From positions 3,406,842 to 3,470,841 of the forward strand of contig CP096135.1 of NCBI GenBank assembly GCA_023213195.1: DNA of 64,000 nt. The letters are read 5' to 3'. The translations under genes were made by a program, and so were the position numbers. This DNA comes from Sphingobacteriales bacterium JAD_PAG50586_3. GTDB lineage: Bacteria; Bacteroidota; Bacteroidia; CAMBQF01. Below, one piece after another: positions 1-9,814 of the stretch. Under the pieces are notes generated by a model that did not search any database, was not told the origin of the DNA, and saw nothing but the letters and a program-made list of their open reading frames with translations. The stretch's first letter is position 1, and every line of letters begins with the position of its first letter.

Positions 1-365
1 GACAGGCCGTATATAAAGCCGCTGCATTGCGCCCTAACATCTATACAAGGTATGCCGGGCAAGCCCAGTTCGCGCTGCAACAACACGCCCGACCCCGGAA
101 AGTTATAATCGGGGCTTAGGGTAGCAAATACTATCATTTCAATTTCTGATGCATTAACACCTGCACGCTCCAGCGCCATGCGGGCTGCGTTTGCCCCCAT
201 AGACGATACTGTATCTTTTCCTTCGGTAAAAAAGCGGCGTTCTTTAATACCGGTACGTTGGGTTATCCACTCATCGGTGGTATCCATGTGTTGCACCAAA
301 TCGTTATTAGTTACAACATTTTCAGGCACATAATGCCCCACGGCCTTTATTAGAGTACTTGGCAT
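1..365 (-). CDS. fabH: 3-oxoacyl-ACP synthase III (partial, N-terminal part)
   Basis: The reverse strand opens with ATG at 365 and stays open to the window edge, giving about 121 residues. It carries the FabH N-terminal signature DEWITQRTGIKERR (residues 31-44) and the active-site cysteine, Cys114, in the context RAQCSGF. FabH condenses acetyl- or branched acyl-CoA with malonyl-ACP to start fatty acid synthesis in the cytoplasm. The catalytic His and Asn lie outside the window. A TAnnTTTG element sits directly upstream at 380-387. Identification is firm for the thiolase-fold KAS III family. A DarB or alkylquinolone-type homologue cannot be excluded from half a protein. Confidence 0.9.
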   Translation of the reverse strand, partial: MPSTLIKAVGHYVPENVVTNNDLVQHMDTTDEWITQRTGIKERRFFTEGKDTVSSMGANAARMALERAGVNASEIEMIVFATLSPDYNFPGSGVLLQRELGLPGIPCIDVRAQCSGFIYGL

Positions 366-379
366 AATATATTTTGCGG

Positions 380-387
380 CAAACCTA
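380..387 (-). promoter_or_regulatory. Putative -7 element of fabH
   Basis: On the reverse strand the octamer TAGGTTTG matches the Bacteroidota -7 consensus TAnnTTTG and lies 15 bases before the fabH ATG, implying a very short leader. I see no convincing -33 element at the right spacing. Confidence 0.4.
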
Positions 388-487
388 CTAAAAAATAGTA
401 AAAACCACTTCAATTAGAATATTTACCATCCATCGAAAGAAAATTACCAATAATAGAAAAGCCGAAGAATTCTTTTTTGGGGCCGTA

Positions 488-495
488 TACATTTG
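488..495 (+). promoter_or_regulatory. Putative -7 element of the 54-aa peptide gene
   Basis: TACATTTG matches the Bacteroidota -7 consensus TAnnTTTG and lies 30 bases upstream of the ATG at 526. No good -33 element is visible at 19-21 bases. Confidence 0.45.
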
Positions 496-525
496 TCAAA
501 AAGCTAACAGTAAAACCCAATTACA

Positions 526-690
526 ATGAAAGCACTAAAGAATATATCATCTAATCCTAACATAGCAAGAAAGGCTTTTATGGCGTACGCTTTTGTATAT
601 GCCTTTATGTTTAACCTGAATATTGAGAATATAAACAGCGTTATTAGTTGGACGCTTTCTATAGCCTATCAAAAAATTACTAAGTCGTAA
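526..690 (+). CDS. Small hydrophobic peptide of unknown function (54 aa)
   Basis: This is a short open frame of 54 codons from ATG 526 to TAA 690. The middle of the peptide is rich in Phe, Met, Tyr and Ala and could form one membrane or amphipathic helix; both ends are polar and Lys/Asn-rich. It lies alone between fabH (opposite strand) and an ECF sigma gene. It has a TAnnTTTG box 30 bases upstream and a G+C-rich hairpin with a T-rich tail 25 bases downstream, so it looks like a complete transcription unit. I do not recognise a family. It could be a small membrane peptide, or chance coding within a small RNA gene. Confidence 0.5.
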   Translation: MKALKNISSNPNIARKAFMAYAFVYAFMFNLNIENINSVISWTLSIAYQKITKS

Positions 691-713
691 AACACCTTAA
701 CCCAAGAAAACAC

Positions 714-745
714 AGGGCCCCGGATTTGTGCCGGGCTTTTGTTTT
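714..745 (+). terminator. Rho-independent terminator after the 54-aa gene
   Basis: A G+C-rich stem (GCCCCGG pairing with CCGGGC around a short loop) is followed by TTTTGTTTT. Confidence 0.7.
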
Positions 746-989
746 ACCACTAACTACCCTATCCTGCTTTTACTATATCATATATATGATTGATATATAA
801 CTTGATATTTTGATTTCTATAAATTGTTTGAAATAAATAATGCCTAAATACTACCAACCATCGGGCAAAAGGTGCTAGCCATAGAATAAAGGCAAACGAA
901 AATCAGGGCACACGTATCTTCACCAAACAATAATTGAAAAATGCATTGTGCATTTAAAGAAGTTATTAAATAACCTAAAAATACACATT

Positions 990-1496
990 ATGTCAACTGT
1001 AGATTTCAACACCCAGATAATAAGCCACTCTAAACAATTAAAATACTTTGCATTAAAACTAACTGCAGATTATGAGGAGGCGCAAGACCTGTTACAGGAA
1101 ACTATGTTAAAAGCCATAAAATACAGCCATAAATTTGCCGAAGAAACTAACCTTAAGGCATGGCTGTATACTATAATGAAAAACCTGTTTATTAACGATT
1201 ACCGTAAGGCTGTTAAAATACGTGGTGTGGTTGATTCTGGTAAAGATTTAAACCATGTAAATGTTGCACCGGGTTCTAGCCCACGTATTGCAGAGTCTCA
1301 CATGAATGAGCTAGAAATACGCAAAGCCATTGCTAATCTGGACAATGAGTACCAGGTACCATTTGAAATGTATGTTGATGGTTATAAATACAAAGAAATT
1401 GCCGAGCATTTACAACTGCCTATTGGTACTATTAAAAGCCGCATTTTCTTAGCCCGTAAAGACTTAATGGGCCAGTTGAAAGAATTTCAACGATAG
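990..1496 (+). CDS. ECF-type RNA polymerase sigma-70 factor
   Basis: The 168-residue protein has the two helical regions of an ECF sigma factor. Region 2 includes DYEEAQDLLQETMLKAI and LKAWLYTIMKNLFINDYRK. Region 4 has a helix-turn-helix ending YKEIAEHLQLPIGTIKSRIF. I chose ATG 990 (MSTVDFN...) because family members start there; the frame is open back to 948 but those extra residues look non-coding. It should direct RNA polymerase to a dedicated promoter set. No anti-sigma factor gene is adjacent, as is common for this short Bacteroidota subgroup. A terminator follows at 1537. Confidence 0.92.
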   Translation: MSTVDFNTQIISHSKQLKYFALKLTADYEEAQDLLQETMLKAIKYSHKFAEETNLKAWLYTIMKNLFINDYRKAVKIRGVVDSGKDLNHVNVAPGSSPRIAESHMNELEIRKAIANLDNEYQVPFEMYVDGYKYKEIAEHLQLPIGTIKSRIFLARKDLMGQLKEFQR

Positions 1497-1534
1497 CAAA
1501 TTGCTATTATACATATAGCTTAACCCAAATGCAA

Positions 1535-1571
1535 ACTCCCCGCCACTCCTGTCGGGGGATTTTTGTTTTTA
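1535..1571 (+). terminator. Terminator after the sigma factor gene
   Basis: CCCCG and CGGGG arms around a 10-base loop are followed by a T-rich run (ATTTTTGTTTTT) ending at 1571. Confidence 0.7.
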
Positions 1572-1583
1572 TATATTTGGGGT

Positions 1584-2087
1584 ATGAGGATAGAATTTAC
1601 TGCACAAATACAAAAAGCAGACTTTGTAAAAATTATGGCAGGTCAGCAGATGAAAAGAACCAGCTCTGTGTTGATGATAACGATTGGCACAAGTATTCTT
1701 ATTCTGACTGTTATCTATTTTGTGCTTTCACTTAAAATTTCGTTGGCTTTAATCTATTTATTTGCCTGCGCAGTTTTTATACTTATTTATTTCCCATTGC
1801 GCTACCGATATATTTTCTATAAGCAGTTTAATAGTAATAAAGCCATACAAAGCCTTATTGCTTACAAATTGAGTGACGAAGGGGTATATGTAAAAGGTGA
1901 TGGTGTTGAAGGATTATCAAGTTTTGATATGTACCACAAAGTGCTAAATACCTCTGATGCCATATTCTTATATATGAGTACAGATACGTATAATATATTA
2001 TTCAAGCGTTGGTTTACAGATGAACAATTGAAAGAGTTTATAAATTTTTTACAAACCAAAACCAACTTAAAAATGGAGGGGTTTTAA
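1584..2087 (+). CDS. YcxB-like membrane protein
   Basis: The 167-residue protein has two adjacent hydrophobic segments (about residues 23-45 and 49-66), followed by a basic patch RYRYIFYKQ and a soluble C-terminal domain ending WFTDEQLKEFINFLQ. That layout (two helices, then a small beta-rich domain with a Phe-Leu C-terminal helix) resembles the YcxB-like family, which has no established function. I use ATG 1584. A TTG 21 bases earlier would add seven residues but overlaps the T-run of the preceding terminator. It faces lpdA tail to tail. Confidence 0.65.
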   Translation: MRIEFTAQIQKADFVKIMAGQQMKRTSSVLMITIGTSILILTVIYFVLSLKISLALIYLFACAVFILIYFPLRYRYIFYKQFNSNKAIQSLIAYKLSDEGVYVKGDGVEGLSSFDMYHKVLNTSDAIFLYMSTDTYNILFKRWFTDEQLKEFINFLQTKTNLKMEGF

Positions 2088-2185
2088 AACCCAAAGCCCC
2101 ATCTATTAGACAGGGCTCGATTATTTTTTTATTGTCAGATCCTGAAACCCCGTAATAAATACGGGGCAGGCAATCATGATGACGG

Positions 2186-3587
2186 TTAGCTGTGTAAAGC
2201 GCGGTTGTCTGTTGCAGCCAAACAAGCTTCTTTCATGCCCTCTGTAAATGTTGGGTGAGCATGGCTGGCGCGGGCAATATCTTCTGCTGATGCACGGAAC
2301 TCCATTGCTATAACACCTTCAGCTATGATATCGGCGGCACGGGGTCCTATAATATGTACCCCTAATATCTCATCTGTATCAGCATCGGCTAATACTTTAA
2401 AAAAGCCATCAATGTCGCCTGCAGCGCGGGCGCGGCCCAATGCACGTACAAGAAATGAACCCGACTTGTATTTGCGACCTTCGGCTTTCAATTCTTCTTC
2501 TGTAGAACCTACAGAAGCAACCTCGGGCCAGGTATATACTACACCGGGGATAAGCTTATAGTCAATATGCGGTTTTTGGCCTGCAATGTATTCTGCAACC
2601 AATACGCCTTCTTCTTCGGCTTTATGGGCAAGCATAGCGCCACGCACCACATCGCCAATAGCAAAAACACCTTCTACGGTAGTTTCTAAATGGTCGTTAA
2701 CTGCTATACGTCCGCGCTCATCGGCTTTAAGGCCAATGTTCTCTAAGCCTAAACCATCGGTATAAGGGCGGCGGCCAACAGCTACCAAGGCAATAATCGC
2801 CGGTAAAGGTTACTTCTTTGCCTTTAGCATCGGTAGCTACAACAGTAACTTCTTTGCCCTTAGCTTTAGCGCTAGATACTTTATGGCCGGTAAAAAACTC
2901 CATGCCCTGCTTTTTAAGCACACGTTGCAGTTCTTTGCCCAATGCACGGTCCATAGTGGGGATAATAGAATCGGCATACTCTACGCAGCTAACTTTAGCA
3001 CCCAAACGGCTGTAAACAGAACCCAACTCTAAACCAATAACACCGCCACCAATAAGTATAAGGTGCTTGGGTACTTCTTTAAGCTCTAAGGCCTCGGTAG
3101 AAGTAATAACGCGTTTTTTATCAATATCAATACCCGGTAGTGTTGATGGTTTTGAACCCGTTGCTATAATGGTTTTAGCAGTTTCAATAGTTTCTTCGGT
3201 ACCATCGGCCTTGGTAACTTTAATGGTGTTTTTGTTTACAAAAGAACCCACACCGGTAAAAACATCAATCTTGTTTTTCTTCATTAAAAAGTTAATGCCG
3301 TCGGTATTTTGCTTAACAACATCGGCCTTGCGCTTTATCATTTGCGCCATGTTAACCTTAGGCTCATTAATATCTACGCCGTGCTCTTTAAAATTATGCA
3401 GGGCATTATGAAAATGTTCTGAAGAATCTAACAAAGCCTTAGATGGTATGCAGCCTACGTTTAGGCAGGTTCCACCCAGGGTGGGGTATTTTTCTATAAT
3501 AGCGGTTTTAAACCCCAACTGGGCTGCGCGTATGGCAGCTACATATCCGCCGGGACCTGAACCTATGATAGTTACATCGTATTTCAT
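2186..3587 (-). CDS. lpdA: Dihydrolipoyl dehydrogenase (E3), frame-broken
   Basis: The gene encodes the flavoprotein E3 of the pyruvate and 2-oxoglutarate dehydrogenase complexes and the glycine cleavage system, which reoxidises dihydrolipoamide with NAD+. Visible are the FAD-binding IGSGPGGYVAA (from residue 8), the redox disulfide GGTCLNVGC (Cys41, Cys46), the NAD-binding IGGGVIGLELG and the C-terminal catalytic HAHPTFTE. Total length, about 467 residues, is normal. The frame is broken at 2785-2790: the family expects a Leu-Val-Ala run (CTGGTAGCT) where the sequence has one extra base (CTTGGTAGC). I regard this as a sequence error, not a pseudogene. It stands alone with its own TAnnTTTG box. 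Confidence 0.93.
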
Positions 3588-3611
3588 GAGAATAGAAATT
3601 TTTTAGCGTGG

Positions 3612-3619
3612 CAAAGGTA
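3612..3619 (-). promoter_or_regulatory. Putative -7 element of lpdA
   Basis: TACCTTTG on the reverse strand, 25 bases before the lpdA ATG, matches TAnnTTTG. No clear -33 element. Confidence 0.45.
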
Positions 3620-3756
3620 GTAAAAGAGTAGCGATAAGTGAGGGGTGCGGAGAGATGAAAAAAACACAATTTTCATACACAGGTAACTTCTGCAAAAGTG
3701 TGCTAAGGCAATAGCCTTGCAAATTGAGTAATTTAAGGACACCTAAACCCCACATT

Positions 3757-4173
3757 ATGAAGAAACCTTACTCATTTATTTTAATTGATGATGAACCTGT
3801 GAGCAATGAACTGAGCGCTATACAAATAAGGCGTGTCTTTCCTGAAGCTAAAACAGTAAGTTTTTCTGACCCTAAAGAAGCTATAGACTCTATTGAACAC
3901 CACTATGCCGACTATGAAAAACACACCACTATTTTATTAGACATTAACATGCCCTACAGTGGCTGGAAGGTGTTGGAAGGATTTGAAAGTTATACCCGCG
4001 AGGTTTACCAGCACTTTATAATCTACATCCTTAGTTCAACATCTAGCACAGACGATGCAGAACGTGCCCGGAAATACCCGCTAGTAAAAGCTGTGTTACA
4101 AAAGCCAATAACTAAGCAAGATTTGCTGGATATGTTTAAAGATAATGAGCTACCCCCTTTTAAGGTACTTTAA
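3757..4173 (+). CDS. Stand-alone response regulator receiver domain (CheY-like)
   Basis: The 138-residue protein is a single receiver domain: acidic pair Asp11-Asp12, phospho-acceptor Asp62 in LLDINMP, conserved Ser93/94 and Lys116 in LQKP. There is no output domain, so it would signal by protein-protein contact or act as a phosphate sink. I prefer ATG 3757 (MKKPYSF...) because the upstream in-frame residues are not family-like. Its 3' end overlaps the 3' end of the opposing mqnA gene by 24 bases. No histidine kinase is nearby. Confidence 0.9.
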   Translation: MKKPYSFILIDDEPVSNELSAIQIRRVFPEAKTVSFSDPKEAIDSIEHHYADYEKHTTILLDINMPYSGWKVLEGFESYTREVYQHFIIYILSSTSSTDDAERARKYPLVKAVLQKPITKQDLLDMFKDNELPPFKVL

Positions 4174-4902
4174 AAACTTGTGCAGGCCTACTTTTTTGGC
4201 AGCATCAAACTCATAACTTATTGAGTTTTCAAAGTAATCAAGTATCACAGATTCGTCTACTCCCCTGCCTGTGCCCAGCTTAGCGGCCTCGGCTTTGTGT
4301 TCAAGCCCAAATTTAAGTGTCTTGTTAAACTCTGCTATAAACTCAGTGCTTATAGGTTTGTTGGCAGCCCATACGGCAAACACAAAAGGCAGGTTTTTAA
4401 ACTTTTGCCATTCGCCCGCAAGATCGTAGGTGTACTTATATTTATCAAGCAAGGCAAAGGTGCGGTCGCCAATAACTACGGCTGCGGTTTTGCCTTGTAT
4501 TGTCTCCTCATACCCCTCGGTAGCTTGTACGAAGTTGGGGCTTATATTCCAATACTCTTTGGCCAACACCTGCACCAGGTTTACCGATGTGCGCGACTGG
4601 TAATCGAGCATTATGGTTTCTATTTCTTCTAACGGAACCTCGCTTAACAGCAGTACAGATTTTACGTTGCCAACTGCACCAATGCAATAGTCGGCTATAA
4701 TGTGGTATTCTTTTAAATGAGGAAGTAAAGCCACAGGAACTAAGCCTGCATCAACAGTACCATCATTCAGCTTTTGGGCGCAGACAGATGGTATATCCAA
4801 ATCCATTACCATATTATCTTTTAGGTAAGGGGAGTTTTGGATTCCGTAAAGAAATGGCAGTGTATTTAAATACGATACTATAGAAAACCTAACCTGCTGC
4901 AA
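4150..4902 (-). CDS. mqnA: Chorismate dehydratase of the futalosine menaquinone pathway
   Basis: The 250-residue protein begins with the MqnA signature VRFSIVSYLNTLPFLYGI and has the family's two-lobed periplasmic-binding-protein-like fold (SVLLLSEVPLEEIETI..., VVIGDRTFALL). MqnA dehydrates chorismate to 3-[(1-carboxyvinyl)oxy]benzoate, the first committed step of menaquinone synthesis by the futalosine route. The frame is intact and of normal length. It starts two bases after the porW stop codon, so the two are probably co-transcribed. It ends in TAG, showing that TAG is an ordinary stop in this genome. Confidence 0.9.
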   Translation of the reverse strand: MQQVRFSIVSYLNTLPFLYGIQNSPYLKDNMVMDLDIPSVCAQKLNDGTVDAGLVPVALLPHLKEYHIIADYCIGAVGNVKSVLLLSEVPLEEIETIMLDYQSRTSVNLVQVLAKEYWNISPNFVQATEGYEETIQGKTAAVVIGDRTFALLDKYKYTYDLAGEWQKFKNLPFVFAVWAANKPISTEFIAEFNKTLKFGLEHKAEAAKLGTGRGVDESVILDYFENSISYEFDAAKKVGLHKFLKYLKRG

Positions 4903-4904
4903 TG

Positions 4905-7592
4905 CTACTTTAGTTTATACTTATCGTTAAAGAACACACGGTAGTTGGCTATTGTTTTTTGCTTTTGCACTATAGCCAGGTTTTCATTAGTAATAATAAA
5001 CTGGGCAAAATCGCCGGCGCCAAGCAATGCCAAGGCCTTTTTATCGCTTTTTATGGCGTTAAAATAGGTGGTAGCATAGGTTTGGTTGTTAAACTTGCGC
5101 ACCAATATCATTTGTATAGAATCGTTTAAGAAACGGCTTTCTATTTTCAAATCCATAAGGCTGAAGAACTCCGTATTAAAGTCAGACACCAACGTTTTAA
5201 CCTCGTTTACTTTTACCTTTTTATTAGTTAAAACCAGCATGTATACATGGGCCGAATCTGATGCCATGTTAAACATGGTTAGCGCATCGGTATTGGTTTT
5301 AGAGTTATCAATAAAGCCGGTAGAGTCGCCACGCTGTTTTTTAATATAATCCAGCAGGTATTGGGCCTCGGTTTTAACAGGGGCCAGCGGGTAGTTATTT
5401 ACCACATCGCGCAGCGATGCCTCAAAGGCACCAACATCTTGCGTACGGCCAACAGCTAAAGCACGCAGGTAAGCAAACTTAGGGCGGAAGTCTTTATCGT
5501 TGTATTTGCTCAAAGCCTCATCGCAACGGGTAACAACCTCTTTATAGTATTGCTTTTTGTACATATCAAAGGTTTCTGAATAAAACTTATCCATCTCCTT
5601 TTTAGCAATATCATTACGTAGTGGCGAGCCCGGGTTTTTAATAAGCTTGGCATAGTCGCTATCGCCAAAGCGGCTTAGTATAATATCCTCGTAATATTTA
5701 GCCTTGGCAGAGTTGCCTATGGTGCCATACATACGGTATAGCTGATAGTAGGCGGGTAACTCATACTTATTGTCTTTATTAAAGCGCAACAGCATTTTCT
5801 CAAACATTTCTATAGCGCGTATGTTGTCGGCTAGCTGCTCGCGGTAAATATTTGCTGCATCGTAATAAGCATCTAATATTTTAGCATCAGAGCTATCAAA
5901 GTCGGCGGCGGTTTTAGGCAACCCGTCTAAAATCTTTTTAATATCGTTTTCGCGCTTTAGCTTTTGCAAAGCTACAGTGTCTCCACCAACAGCTTTCAGT
6001 AAGCTATCCAATGGGTCGGGTTCGTCATTATTAACTTGCGGCGCAAGACTTTCTTTATTACTACGGCGCCAGTTATCGGCCAAAGTCCTTTCGCCCCAAA
6101 TACGCTTAAACTCGCCAAAGCCCTGGCTGCGCAATATTTGGTTAGTAAAGTAAAAGCCCTAGCTTTGTGTGCCACCACCAACAGTATTGTTGTTGTTGTT
6201 ATTATTTAAAAAAGTATTGTTGTTATTAAAGGGGTCGTTGCCGCCACCCTGGGTATTGTTTGCTTTGGCCTCTCTCTCTAAACGGTCTTGCTCATCTAAA
6301 AAGTATTAAGCTTTTTCAAACGCTCGGCTTCAGGCAGCTTGGCTAAGGTTTGCAGGCTATCCTGTACTTCAATTATATCCAGGTTCCTTATAAGTTCAGA
6401 AAGACTTTTCTTCCTGTCTTGTACGCCTTTGTATAGCGGGCTTTCGCGGTCTATAAAAGATGCTGAACTATCGTAATACGCTTTGGCCGGGCGGTATTCA
6501 GGGTGAGAAAGGTAAATGTCGCCAATGGCTAGAGTACGATGTGCCCCTTTGGGTATTGTTACCCTTGCTCAACCTAACCGATTTAGTGTAATCTTTTAAG
6601 GCCTGGGTTTCGTCATTATCGCGTTGAGCAAGTTCGCCAAGGGCGTAATAAATCTGGTCTAAGTAGTCAACGTTTTTATCTTCCTTCGCCATTTTTAGCA
6701 GTCGCTGGCGTATGCCCTTGCTGCTACCGCTGCTGCTATCAAAACTACGAGCCAGGTTAAGCTGGGCGTTAAAGGCCATGTCATAGCTTGGCTGTAGTTT
6801 TAACACCTCGCCATACATTTTAGACGCCTCTTTGTAGTTTTTATTTTTTTGGTGTATTTGCGCCAGTATGTATGTATAGCGGGCACGTATTTTTTTAGAT
6901 TTTGTAAGGTCTATAGCCCTGTTTAACGGTGCAATGGCCGATGAATCATCGCCTTGCTTCAGATAAAAATCGGCCTGCACAGCATAAAACTGGTCCTTCA
7001 TTTTATTGGGGAAGTCGGCCTCGTTTTTAATCCTGTCTATAACCGATTGGGCTTCGCCAAACATGGCGAGCTCGCTATAGGTGCGGGCTAGGTAAAGCAT
7101 ACCCTCGTGCCTCCAGTGGCGGCGTTTCTTTTTGCTTTTGGTATTGGCAACGTACTCTAAATCCTCTAAAGCAGCGTAATAATCCCTTTTGTAAAAGCGG
7201 GCTTTGCCGCGTAACAGGTAACAAGCATCAACCCAAGGGTTATATTGCTTGCCTTTAATAAGCATAGAGTGTTTGGTAACAACCGTTTCGGCCTTTTTAA
7301 TGGCCTTATCCATTTGGGGGTAAATAGATTTTGACTGCTCTACGGTGCCGAATTTAAAAACGGGTATTATGCGGTCGAATTTATCTACGTGGTTCTTCTC
7401 AAGGTTGGCAACACCCTCTTTCCAAGCCTCGGTGCCATTAAAGTAACCGTTGAAGCGCGATGTTGTACCGTGGTAAGCACGGTTCATAAACTTATTCTTT
7501 TTTACCGAACAGGCATAGAAAAGACCTGCTAGAGCAAAAACCACCAGAATGGTGCGCAACACGCTGTTATTATATGCTATATTATTTTTCAA
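4905..7592 (-). CDS. porW: PorW/SprE-like TPR lipoprotein of type IX secretion and gliding, frame-broken
   Basis: Reading from 7592, the protein begins with a lipoprotein signal (Cys28 in LFYACSV), then KKNKFMNRAYHGTTSRFNGYFN and a long run of tetratricopeptide-like helices, then an Asn-rich linker, then GEFKRIWGERTLADNWRRS and a C-terminal domain. This is the PorW/SprE architecture, a lipoprotein needed for T9SS function and gliding. Total is about 895 residues, close to family length. Three lesions interrupt it: an extra base near 6528-6536, a missing T in the coding-strand T-run at 6298-6302, and an in-frame TAG at 6159-6161 between ...GGTQS and GFYFTN. I treat all three as errors. A TAnnTTTG box (TATTTTTG) lies at 7635-7642. 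Confidence 0.85.
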
Positions 7593-7634
7593 TTGTATCT
7601 CCGGTTCTATTGCCTGTAGTTAACGCAATATGGG

Positions 7635-7642
7635 CAAAAATA
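7635..7642 (-). promoter_or_regulatory. Putative -7 element of porW-mqnA
   Basis: TATTTTTG on the reverse strand, 43 bases before the porW ATG, matches TAnnTTTG; no clear -33 element. Confidence 0.35.
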
Positions 7643-7760
7643 TTGTATTTTAACGATGTGGGGGCTATGAGAAATATATTTTTCAAAAGATGGGGTGTTT
7701 ATAACGCAATTGGCCTTTTATTTGTTTGTACTATTAGTTGAGTTACTATTGCACCCGTAA

Positions 7761-8352
7761 ATGAAGCGTTACCTGACATGGTTTTTACTGTTACCAGCCT
7801 TTTGGCCGGGCAGCACAGTATTGGCCCAAACCGGCAAGGTACTTACTGAATATGTGATAGTTAACGGTGATACTATACCCGCCATTGGCTACGACCCTTT
7901 TGTGGTAAAAGGCAAGCGGGAGTTCTCCAGCAAAAAGAAAGAAGCGGCCTACGAGAAACTTCTTTTAGGGTGAAAAAGGCCTACCCTATTGCCAAAAAGG
8001 CAGGCGACAAATACCAAAAAGTGCAAAAGGAGATTGTGGGCTTATCTGAACCGGAGAAAAAGGCGCGGATGAAAACCCTGGAAGATGAACTATATAAAGA
8101 GTACGAGCCTATTATAAAAAAAATGTCGCTGCAAACGGGTAAGGTACTGCTTAAACTGATAGACAGGGAAACCGGCCAAAACTCTTACCATAGGTGGTAA
8201 AAGACCTGCGCGGTAATTTTAGGGCGGTTTTTTACTAAGGCTTTGCAAAAATGTTTGGGGCTAACCTGAAAGAAGAGTACGCCCCGGACAAGAACCAAGA
8301 GGATAAAATGATTGAGGAAATGATAGGGCGGATTGATAGAGGGGAGGAGTAG
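7761..8352 (+). CDS. DUF4294-like secreted protein, frame-broken
   Basis: The protein starts with a signal peptide (FLLLPAFWPGSTVLAQ) and continues with features of DUF4294: GDTIPAI, then AYEKLL, KKAYPIAKKAGDKY, a helical stretch, GQNSYH, and after a break VKDLRGNFRAVF...GFAKMFGANLKEEY, ending at TAG 8350-8352. Three lesions split it: near 7966-7972, near 8192-8200, and a TAA at 8236-8238 where a Gln-Gly pair (CAGGGC) is expected. About 196 residues when repaired. The function of DUF4294 is unknown; it is a Bacteroidota envelope family. The alternative is a real pseudogene, but many neighbours show the same type of damage. Confidence 0.72.
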
Positions 8353-8479
8353 TTTTTAGAGGTGAGGGGTGAGGGACGAGTAATAGTTATGAGTAGAAAA
8401 TATCGGTTATTAAACCATTTAAAAAGAACAACAAACAATATCAACCTGTAAGGGTTATTAATAGCACTATAAAAAGTAC

Positions 8480-9732
8480 ATGATAAATTTTGAACGTTTT
8501 ACCCTCGAAAACGGCTTAAGGGTGTTGGTGCATACCGACAATTCTACCCCTATGGCTGTAATGAATATACTATATGACGTAGGTGCCCGCGATGAGAATC
8601 CGGATAAAACCGGCTTTGCCCACTTGTTTGAGCATTTAATGTTTGGTGGCAGCGCTAACATACCCGATTATGACGAACCTCTGCAATTAGTAGGTGGAGA
8701 GAATAACGCTTTTACATCTAACGACATTACCAACTACTACCTTACCCTGCCCGCAGAAAACCTGGAAACAGGCTTTTGGCTGGAGAGCGACCGTATGCTG
8801 GAACTGGCTTTTTCTGAAAAGAGCCTTGATGTGCAACGCAACGTGGTTATAGAAGAGTTTAAGCAACGCTACCTTAACCAGCCTTATGGCGATGTATGGT
8901 TGTTGCTACGCCCCTTAGCGTATAAAACACATCCCTACAACTGGGCTACCATAGGCAAAGAAATTAAGCATGTGGAAGACGCCACTATGGACGATGTAAA
9001 GGGCTTTTTTACAAACATTACCGCCCAAACAATGCCATATTAGTAGTTGCAGGTAACGTTACTTTGGAACAGGTTAAAGAACTGTGCAACAAATGGTTTT
9101 TGCCTATACCCGCAGGCAATATTGATACACGCAACCTGCCCAAAGAGCCTAAGCAAACAGAGGCCCGCACGCTAACCGTAGAACGGGCAGTGCCTGCCAG
9201 TGCCATTTATAAAACATGGCATATTGAAGATAGGCTTCACCCTGATTATTATGCTATTGATTTAGCATCTGATATTTTATCAAACGGAAAATCATCTCGC
9301 CTTTACCAACGTTTGGTTAAGGAGCAAAAACTGTTTAGCGATATTAACGCCTACCAAACCGGCGATATTGATGCAGGTTTGTTTGTAGTATCGGGCCGGT
9401 TGAATAAAGATGTTACCATGGAAGAAGCTGAGAGGGCCATTGAAGAGCAACTGGATTTATTGAAGAACGAAACCGTTGAAGAACGCGAACTGGATAAGCT
9501 TAAAAACAAGCTGGAAAGCAACAATGTTTTTGGTGAAATGAGTGCATTAAATAAAGCCATGAACTTAGCTTATGCTGAACTACTTGGCGATGCTAACCGT
9601 GTAAACACCGAAATGGAACAATACCATAAGGTTAGCCCGGCCGATATTCAGCGGGTAGCTAATACTGTATTTACCCAAGAGAATAGTTCAACACTTTATT
9701 ATTACGCAAAAATTAACAGCCCCACTCCCTAA
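8480..9732 (+). CDS. M16 family zinc peptidase, first of a pair, frame-broken
   Basis: The N-terminal part holds the inverted zinc motif of M16 peptidases, HLFEHLMFGGS (HxxEH), with the downstream Glu in VVIEEFKQRY. The second half (WFLPIPAGN..., ILSNGKSSRLYQRLVKEQKLF) is the catalytically inactive M16 half. About 417 residues. The frame breaks near 9011-9022, where the family expects KNHYRPNNA and one base is missing. Together with the next gene it forms the common two-subunit arrangement in which this copy is the active one. Likely periplasmic or cytoplasmic peptide degradation; I see no signal peptide. Confidence 0.88.
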
Positions 9733-9800
9733 ATCCCTCTCCCCGAAGGAGAGAGGGACTTTACTCCCTCTCTTTTGGAGAGGGGTTGGGGGTGAGGCTA
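9718..9800. repeat. Double palindromic mini-element between the M16 genes
   Basis: Two hairpins built from CCCTCTCC/GGAGAGGG-type arms (one at the stop of the first M16 gene, one before the second) fill the gap. The same CTAAATCCCTCTCC module recurs at 29838, 42964, 45596, 47602, 49086 and elsewhere in the window. Confidence 0.8.
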
Positions 9801-9814
9801 AAGACAATATAAAA

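Noticed and set aside
948..989. Upstream start of the sigma factor gene
   Set aside because: The 14 extra residues do not resemble family N-termini; ATG 990 fits better.
2785..2790. Programmed frameshift in lpdA and other genes
   Set aside because: The sites share no slippery heptamer, shift in both directions, and hit unrelated housekeeping genes.
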